Source: an uncultured Tateyamaria sp.
Lineage (GTDB): Bacteria; Pseudomonadota; Alphaproteobacteria; Rhodobacterales; Rhodobacteraceae
Assembly (NCBI RefSeq): GCF_947503465.1
Contig: NZ_CANNDN010000001.1
Location: 682,001-746,000 of the forward strand
Direction: 5' to 3'
Length of the DNA: 64,000 bases
Shown here: positions 59,050 to 64,000 of the stretch, piece after piece
How the letters are laid out: every line of letters begins with the position of its first letter
Numbering within the stretch: position 1 is the stretch's first letter
Translations under genes and position numbers: made by a program
Notes under the pieces: generated by a model
The model's database searches: none
Told to the model about the DNA's origin: nothing
Seen by the model: only the letters and a program-made list of their open reading frames with translations

Positions 59050-59490
59050 TTAACCCAGTGACACGCGCAGGGCCTGTGGCCGGACGCCCAACGTCGCGAG
59101 AAAGGCGGACACCAGCCCCTGTTCGGTCTTGAACCCCGTCACAAAGGCGATCTCTGTTAAATCGAAGCGGGTGTCGATCAACAGGCGGACGGCGGTATCC
59201 ACGCGCATCCACGTCAGAAAATGCATTGGCGGCAGCCCGGCATGGGCTTCGAATGCGCGACGGAAAGCGAGCATGCCCATCGGGCTGAGCGCACATAACA
59301 TGTCTTCGCTTATATGTTCATCGATGTGGCTGCGCATCCACGCGATGATGCGCCCAAAGGCCTTTTCACTGAGCGAGTGACCCTGCCGGTCCCGTGCCAG
59401 CCTGGTGTTGACCTCGGCACATGGGTCGTCAACAGGCGAGATTGTCGGAATGTTCAGAATATCCTTCAAAACAGCAGCATGGTGCGGCAC
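59050..59490 (-). CDS. Short AraC-type HTH protein (DNA-binding domain only)
   Basis: 146 aa. Almost only the AraC HTH: ISEDMLCALSPMGMLAFRRAFEAHAGLPP and LTEIAFVTGFKTEQGLVSAFLATLGVRP are its two helix-turn-helix units. I chose the GTG at 59488-59490 because GGGAGGAAG lies directly upstream and a promoter-like pair sits just beyond it. The frame is open upstream, with ATGs at 59505 and 59616. Second gene of the insertion between fabH and ihfA. Confidence 0.75.
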   Translation of the reverse strand: MPHHAAVLKDILNIPTISPVDDPCAEVNTRLARDRQGHSLSEKAFGRIIAWMRSHIDEHISEDMLCALSPMGMLAFRRAFEAHAGLPPMHFLTWMRVDTAVRLLIDTRFDLTEIAFVTGFKTEQGLVSAFLATLGVRPQALRVSLG

Positions 59491-59505
59491 GGTTCTTCCT
59501 CCCAT

Positions 59506-59534
59506 CGTATAATCATAGGTTGAATTTACCGCAA
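59506..59534 (-). promoter_or_regulatory. Promoter-like sequence for the short AraC gene
   Basis: Minus-strand TTGCGG (59529-59534), 17-base spacer, TATACG (59506-59511), leaving a leader of about ten bases before the GTG at 59490. Confidence 0.45.
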
Positions 59535-59724
59535 AACGGCCTTCAGGTCTTTCGTGTTCTAGCGCGCGCTTTTCGCTATCGAGGTTTTTCTGCGGTTTTT
59601 CGCTTATCAATTCCATCCGGCGCAGTATGGGCCGCAATCTGACCTTGTTGGCGTATTTAAGCGCGCTGTGCTTCCTCAACCGGCCATAAATTGTACATCC
59701 GGTGTCTTGGCCAAGGTCTTGATA

Positions 59725-59754
59725 TTGACTCGGAATTTCCCTGCGCCCTATGCT
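59725..59754 (+). promoter_or_regulatory. Promoter of ihfA
   Basis: TTGACT (59725-59730), 18-base spacer, TATGCT (59749-59754), about 20 bases before the ihfA ATG. A separate promoter would restore ihfA expression after the AraC insertion. Confidence 0.6.
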
Positions 59755-59773
59755 CTGCCAAAGGGGAGTTCCA

Positions 59774-60076
59774 ATGACAGACAAGACTTTGACGCGAATG
59801 GACCTCAGCGAAGCGGTGTTTCGTGAGGTGGGATTGTCGCGGAACGAAAGCGCGCAATTGGTGGAAAGTGTGCTGGACCACATGTCTGATGCGCTCGTGC
59901 GTGGCGAGCAGGTCAAGATTTCATCCTTCGGTACTTTTTCGGTTCGCGACAAGTCGGCCCGCATCGGCCGCAACCCGAAGACGGGTGAAGAGGTGCCGAT
60001 CAACCCGCGTCGCGTTCTGACCTTCCGCCCCTCGCATCTGATGAAAGATCGCGTGGCGGCTGGCAACAAATCCTGA
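59774..60076 (+). CDS. ihfA: Integration host factor subunit alpha
   Basis: 100 aa DNA-bending HU/IHF protein. [26 protein letters not shown] start, the [44 protein letters not shown] arm region. GGGGAG precedes the ATG. Four bases before the MerR gene, with which it forms the usual ihfA-merR pair. Confidence 0.96.
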   Translation: MTDKTLTRMDLSEAVFREVGLSRNESAQLVESVLDHMSDALVRGEQVKISSFGTFSVRDKSARIGRNPKTGEEVPINPRRVLTFRPSHLMKDRVAAGNKS

Positions 60077-60080
60077 CCGG

Positions 60081-61202
60081 ATGGCCAAGTCTGCAGACGC
60101 CTTTCGTACCATTTCGGAAGTTGCGGAATGGTTGGGGGTGCAGACCCATGTGCTGCGCTTTTGGGAAAGCAAGTTCACCCAGGTAAAGCCCGTGAAACGC
60201 GCTGGTGGGCGGCGATACTACCGCCCCGCCGACATGTTGTTGTTGGGTGGCATTCGCAAGCTGCTGCACGAAGATGGGCTGACCATCAAAGGTGTGCAGA
60301 AAATCCTGCGCGAGGAAGGTATGGCCTATGTTGCCGACCTGTCGCCGCCCCTTGATGCTGAAACGGATGCACAGCTGGACGCGGATCTGACCGCCCGCAT
60401 GGACGAGGATGTCACGCCGCCGCCCGTCGAGGCCGAGGTTGTGCCATTTGCATCGACACCACCCGCTGTGCAAGGCGCGACATCTGACGATACCGCGGCA
60501 GACACAGAGTCAGTCGCGGCAGCAGAACCGGAAGCGCCCCTTCCATCTTTCTTGCGCACACCGACCCCACCGCCCGACGCGGTGAATACGGAAGAAGACG
60601 CCGCAGCCGGTCTGCCGTTCCCCCCGATGGTGGAGGACGTGCCCGTGCCTACAGAGGATGACCGGTCAGAGGTGGACGGCGCCCAGGACGACCCAGCGCC
60701 GGATGAGGTGCCCGCGAATGCCCTGCCCGCATTCATGCGCTCCGAACCGCCTACCGCCACAACAGAAGCCACCCCGGCCCAGGAAGAGGCGCCCGAAAGC
60801 ACAACCGCGGAGCCGCAACAGGCAGACGCCCCTTCACACGGCTTGCCGTCGTTCCTGTCGGATTATGCCCCAGACGCTGTGGCGCCGGACAAGGCCGAGA
60901 GTGACGAGGTGGTCACTTCCACCGATGAGCCTGCGCCGCCCACTCCATTACCTGACGATCCCGTGGCCGAAGACGAATCCGGCGTTGCGGTCGACGAAAC
61001 TGCCGCAGCCCCCGTGCCGCGTGTCATTGATGTTCCGGATGATCCGGATCCGGATATAATCGCCGTGGCACCCTCGGCACTGAGTAAGGCGGCACGCCTG
61101 ACACAGTTGACCGATGCACAGCGCAATGTAATCCGCCCCCTGCTGGCACAGCTCACTGCCTTGCGTGACCAGATGGCCAGCAACCGGCGCGAGCCGCGGT
61201 AA
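60081..61202 (+). CDS. MerR-family regulator with long acidic, proline-rich C-terminus
   Basis: 373 aa. The MerR HTH (residues 8-80: [47 protein letters not shown]) is at the N-terminus. The remainder (about 90-373) is low-complexity, rich in Pro, Glu, Asp and Ala, and probably disordered. It carries three copies of an LPSFL/LPAFM-like motif ([27 protein letters not shown]). MerR genes with variable tails are usual behind ihfA in alphaproteobacteria. Targets unknown. Confidence 0.88.
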   Translation: MAKSADAFRTISEVAEWLGVQTHVLRFWESKFTQVKPVKRAGGRRYYRPADMLLLGGIRKLLHEDGLTIKGVQKILREEGMAYVADLSPPLDAETDAQLDADLTARMDEDVTPPPVEAEVVPFASTPPAVQGATSDDTAADTESVAAAEPEAPLPSFLRTPTPPPDAVNTEEDAAAGLPFPPMVEDVPVPTEDDRSEVDGAQDDPAPDEVPANALPAFMRSEPPTATTEATPAQEEAPESTTAEPQQADAPSHGLPSFLSDYAPDAVAPDKAESDEVVTSTDEPAPPTPLPDDPVAEDESGVAVDETAAAPVPRVIDVPDDPDPDIIAVAPSALSKAARLTQLTDAQRNVIRPLLAQLTALRDQMASNRREPR

Positions 61203-61272
61203 GAAGAACAGGGCATCGCGTGCCAATTCCCCCTTGCCCCCGGCCAGAAATCGGGTATGACACCCCTCACGT

Positions 61273-61349
61273 CGGGCTATGGCGCAGCCTGGTAGCGCGT
61301 CCGTCTGGGGGACGGAAGGTCGCAGGTTCGAGTCCTGCTAGCCCGACCA
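61273..61349 (+). tRNA. tRNA-Pro (anticodon GGG)
   Basis: 77 nt cloverleaf: acceptor CGGGCTA/TAGCCCG, D arm GCGC-AGCCTGGTA-GCGC, anticodon stem TCCGT/ACGGA with loop CTGGGGG (anticodon GGG), T arm GCAGG-TTCGAGT-CCTGC, encoded CCA end. Sequence features match tRNA-Pro. Confidence 0.97.
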
Positions 61350-61415
61350 AAACACACTGCCCCGGCGCTACGGGGTCGCTGATACGACGCCTCGGAACAC
61401 GATGAGGGGGGCACT

Positions 61416-62495
61416 ATGATCGGCGTACTTCCAGACACGGAATTGCAACAGATGATGGCACGCGGTGAGATCACCGCCACGCCGGATGTCATTGACGCGC
61501 AAGTCCAACCCGCCAGCCTTGATCTGCGCCTTGGGCCTATCGCGTACCGCGTGCGCGCGTCGTTTCTGGCGGGCCATGGCACGCGGGTGCGGGACCGTTT
61601 GGACGAATTCCAGATGCACGAGGTCGATCTGTCTGGCGGTGCGGTGCTGGAAAAAGGGTGCGTTTATGTGGTGCCCCTGATGGAGGTTCTGGACCTGCCC
61701 GACGGCATTCAGGCCGTGGCCAACGCCAAAAGCTCAACCGGTCGGTTGGATTTGCTGACACGCACCATTACGGACGGCGGAACCGAATTTGACCGTATCC
61801 CTCCAGGTTATTCCGGTCCGCTCTATGCCGAGATTTGCCCCCGCTCTTTTTCGGTGTTGGTCCGTCCCGGCATGCGCCTGAACCAGATCCGGTTCCGCGC
61901 AGGGCAAGCGGTGCTAAGCGATGGGGAACTTACGGCACTGCACGATGCCATGCCATTGGTGGACGGCGATGCGGTGATTGACGAGGGACTTGGGTTCTCC
62001 GTTGATTTGCGACTGCCCGACACGACTCTGGTGGGATACCGCGCCAAGCCACATACCGGCGTGATCGACCTGGACAATATTGGTTACTATGACCCGGCCG
62101 AGTTTTGGGAAGAGGTGCACGCCCGCGATGGACATATCATCCTTGATCCTGGCGCCTTTTACATCCTGGTCAGCCGCGAGGCGGTGCATATCCCGCCCGA
62201 CTATGCCGCTGAAATGGCCCCTTACCTTGCGATGGTCGGTGAATTCCGGGTGCACTATGCCGGCTTTTTCGATCCGGGCTTTGGCCATGATGCCGCCGGT
62301 GGTACCGGATCACGCGGCGTGCTTGAGGTGCGCTGCCACGAGGCACCTTTCGTGCTGGAACACGGGCAGATCGTGGGCCGTCTGATCTACGAACGGATGG
62401 CGGGACAGCCTGCGCAGCTTTATGGCGCAGGCATCGCTTCGAATTACCAGGGTCAGGGCCTGAAGCTGTCCAAGCATTTCGCGCCGCCACGTTAG
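61416..62495 (+). CDS. dcd: 2'-deoxycytidine 5'-triphosphate deaminase, long two-domain form
   Basis: 359 aa, about twice the length of E. coli Dcd. Two dUTPase-like domains in tandem: PASLDLRLGPIAYRVRASFL with NAKSSTGRLDLLTRTITDGGTEFDRIPPGYSGPLYAEICPRSFSVLVRPGMRLNQIRF, then a second half with GVIDLDNIGYYDP and GVLEVRCHEAPFVLEHGQIVGRLIYERM. Matches the alphaproteobacterial long-Dcd family. Converts dCTP to dUTP for thymidylate supply. It overlaps the next convergent gene by four bases. Confidence 0.9.
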   Translation: MIGVLPDTELQQMMARGEITATPDVIDAQVQPASLDLRLGPIAYRVRASFLAGHGTRVRDRLDEFQMHEVDLSGGAVLEKGCVYVVPLMEVLDLPDGIQAVANAKSSTGRLDLLTRTITDGGTEFDRIPPGYSGPLYAEICPRSFSVLVRPGMRLNQIRFRAGQAVLSDGELTALHDAMPLVDGDAVIDEGLGFSVDLRLPDTTLVGYRAKPHTGVIDLDNIGYYDPAEFWEEVHARDGHIILDPGAFYILVSREAVHIPPDYAAEMAPYLAMVGEFRVHYAGFFDPGFGHDAAGGTGSRGVLEVRCHEAPFVLEHGQIVGRLIYERMAGQPAQLYGAGIASNYQGQGLKLSKHFAPPR

Positions 62496-63721
62496 GCGTC
62501 GGCGCCGTCCTCCGATTTCTTGGATTGGTCAGACTGTGCTTCTGGTGCAAAGATGCGCTTGCCCGCCGCCTGGATCGAGGCAAAGGCATCCTCGGCCATG
62601 AACCCGGACAGAAATGCGATGAAAGCCACGGTATAGGGGCTGAGTTCGACATCATTTGCCGGCCCGCTGCCTTGCGTCAGGGCCAACATACCCGCGCCGG
62701 AGAACAGAAAGATGGCGATGGCGGCAGCGATCCCCTCGCCCACATTCACAAAAAGCCGCGACAACGTCAGCTGGTCCGAATTTTTCGCTGAATAGTAGCG
62801 GCGTGAAAAGGCAACCACAGTGCCAAGCCCGCCCGCCGCGATGGTCACGATCAGGGTCAGGAAGATGGTTGGAAAGCTGACAAGACGCATCAGGATGTCC
62901 GGCATGATCGGTGTGTTCAGCGACAACGCCGACAGCCGCGCACGTGATGCGTTTCCCGGCGGTAGCGTTTCCTGAAGCGCGAGGATTTGTTGGTCGTGCG
63001 CCGCCCACCTGTCCCTCAATTCGTTTAAATCGGCCTGCAACGCCTCTTTCTCGGCCTTGATACCGAGAGAGGCCGCATTGGCCGACTCCACCTCTGACGA
63101 CAAAGCATCGAGTGCCGCAATGGTGGCATCATGCAGGGAGGCGAACCGATCCTTGGTGTCCAGATCAACCTGGCTCAGCCCAAGACCGTCTTCCAGAGTG
63201 CGCATGAGCGCGCGCAATTGCAGTTCCGCCGATTTGGACCGCAAGTTGGGCGGTTCACTTGCCACGGTTGTGTGCAAGGTTTCAAGCGACGTGTCGTAGA
63301 TCAGGCGCTGTGGCCCATCCAGTTCGAACTGGAACTCGGAAAGCTTGCCCAGGGTCGCGTCCACCTCGGCGCGCAGCGCGGTTTTGGCTATGGCGATGGT
63401 TCCAAAGGACCGGTTATGATCTGCCTCCATCTCCGACATCTTGGCGGCTTGAAGCCGAATATCCTGCGTGACGCGCGCCTTGGCGCGGTCAAGGTCCTGT
63501 TCCCTTTTGATGATGAAAAGAAGGCTGTCGATATCATTGCCACCCACAACCGGCCCGTCCGGGGCCAGCCCCGCACTGGCATCGACTTGCCATCCGGTCC
63601 GATAAATATAGCTGCCAAAGCCAAAGGCGACGAGCGCAACGAACAGCACATAAAGTGCAATAACTGTGATCCCGAGCGATACGGATCCGACACGTATCAC
63701 GGGTGCAGATTTGTCTGCCAT
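62492..63721 (-). CDS. Membrane protein with a large coiled-coil domain
   Basis: 409 aa. An N-terminal membrane helix (about residues 14-38) is followed by a roughly 200-residue helical, probably coiled-coil region (REQDLDRAKARVTQDIRLQAAKM, EKEALQADLNELRDRWAAHD), then three further hydrophobic segments (about 285-305, 325-347, 362-380). A short acidic tail follows (SDQSKKSEDGADA). No signal peptide cleavage site is evident. Function not recognised; the topology suggests a membrane-anchored sensor or tether. Convergent with dcd. Confidence 0.6.
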   Translation of the reverse strand: MADKSAPVIRVGSVSLGITVIALYVLFVALVAFGFGSYIYRTGWQVDASAGLAPDGPVVGGNDIDSLLFIIKREQDLDRAKARVTQDIRLQAAKMSEMEADHNRSFGTIAIAKTALRAEVDATLGKLSEFQFELDGPQRLIYDTSLETLHTTVASEPPNLRSKSAELQLRALMRTLEDGLGLSQVDLDTKDRFASLHDATIAALDALSSEVESANAASLGIKAEKEALQADLNELRDRWAAHDQQILALQETLPPGNASRARLSALSLNTPIMPDILMRLVSFPTIFLTLIVTIAAGGLGTVVAFSRRYYSAKNSDQLTLSRLFVNVGEGIAAAIAIFLFSGAGMLALTQGSGPANDVELSPYTVAFIAFLSGFMAEDAFASIQAAGKRIFAPEAQSDQSKKSEDGADA

Positions 63722-63817
63722 GTTCGAAATCCCCCACTTAAATCAATGGCGATCACGCTACGGCAGCATCATTTAACAATCAACGGTGGTATTCCGGACC
63801 CTGTTTCGGCCCGGATC

Positions 63818-64000
63818 CTAGTCGCGCCCCGTTTGTCGCGCTTCGCGTGCAGCACGGCGCGCGCGGCGGCGTTCACGGATTTCGGCCTGTGTAGGGCCGT
63901 CATCCACGTCCAGCTGTGGCTGTTGCTGGTGACGCGGCTGTTGCGCGCGCCCGCGGGTGGCACGGTTCATCCCCGCATCAATGCCCTTGCTGATCGCTTT
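63818..64000 (-). CDS. Hypothetical protein, C-terminal 60 residues (partial)
   Basis: Open to the right edge of the window. Ends with an Arg-rich helix EIRERRRARRAAREARQTGRD after a Gln/Arg-rich stretch with QPRHQQQPQLDVDDGPTQA. An internal ATG gives MNRATRGRAQQPRHQQQ, so it could also be a small 50-residue protein. Not recognisable. Confidence 0.4.
   Translation of the reverse strand, partial: KAISKGIDAGMNRATRGRAQQPRHQQQPQLDVDDGPTQAEIRERRRARRAAREARQTGRD

Noticed and set aside
59491-60069. Minus-strand reading of the short AraC frame extending through ihfA
   Set aside because: The frame stays open up to 60069, but that part is the antisense of ihfA with no AraC likeness. A strong ribosome site at 59490 gives the real start.

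Overview
The window reads as chromosomal DNA of a marine-type alphaproteobacterium of the Rhodobacteraceae (Roseobacter group). The evidence is a dusB-ntrB-ntrC-ntrY cluster of the Rhodobacter nifR3-nifR2-nifR1 type, a ctrA-sciP pair, an OlsB-like ornithine acyltransferase, a stand-alone MttB-superfamily methyltransferase, DUF6456/DUF6477/DUF1127 genes, high GC, and many ATGA or GTGA gene overlaps. Genes are densely packed. No stretch over 300 bases lacks a gene. I see one tRNA, no rRNA, no CRISPR array, no transposase and no prophage module.

Layout. 1-5.4 kb: nitrogen regulation on the minus strand (dusB, ntrB, ntrC, and ntrY running off the left edge). 5.6-9.0 kb: ispD-ispF-pgpA-cinA, an overlapping operon for isoprenoid and phospholipid work, then amtB. 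9.0-13.3 kb: PrpD-family protein, COQ10/RatA-like protein, hpt, small conserved protein, lipA, DoxX-like membrane protein. 13.4-15.1 kb: the divergent DUF6456/DUF6477 pair. 15.1-22.5 kb: MttB-family methyltransferase, guaA, FkbM-like methyltransferase, two DMT exporters, FadL-family porin. 22.5-24.7 kb: P-loop ATPase, then a visibly AT-richer two-gene island (lipoprotein plus helical protein). 24.9-30.8 kb: metA, alpha/beta hydrolase, ppk2-tetR-membrane protein, LLM oxidoreductase, PlsC-like acyltransferase. 30.8-36.4 kb: rplM-rpsI, zinc-ribbon membrane protein, MocR/DUF1127 divergent pair, thioesterase, enoyl-CoA hydratase-like protein. 36.4-41.9 kb: a long structured hairpin, trmFO, methyltransferase, gluQ, hisI, NifU-like protein, soluble chemoreceptor. 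42-46.7 kb: a 42-residue membrane protein behind a LexA-type box, then ligA-recG. 46.8-50.6 kb: ctrA, sciP, mnmA, SDR, acetyltransferase. 50.5-55.4 kb: DUF5996, ABC-F ATPase, olsB, bamE, yceD. 55.6-61.2 kb: rpmF-plsX-fabH, two minus-strand AraC regulators, then ihfA-merR. 61.3-64 kb: tRNA-Pro(GGG), fused dCTP deaminase, coiled-coil membrane protein, and a partial gene at the right edge.

Working together. NtrB/NtrC sense nitrogen status and NtrC probably controls amtB. This NtrC lacks the GAFTGA loop, as in R. capsulatus, which implies sigma70-type activation. CtrA and its inhibitor SciP sit side by side with CtrA boxes in their upstream DNA. LigA and RecG serve replication and repair, and directly downstream of recG lies the most intriguing item: a tiny membrane protein whose upstream DNA carries GTTC-N7-GTTC, the alphaproteobacterial SOS box. 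PlsX, FabH, the PlsC-like protein, PgpA and OlsB cover membrane-lipid synthesis. In the usual rpmF-plsX-fabH-ihfA-merR order, two AraC genes are inserted between fabH and ihfA, and ihfA has its own promoter-like sequence.
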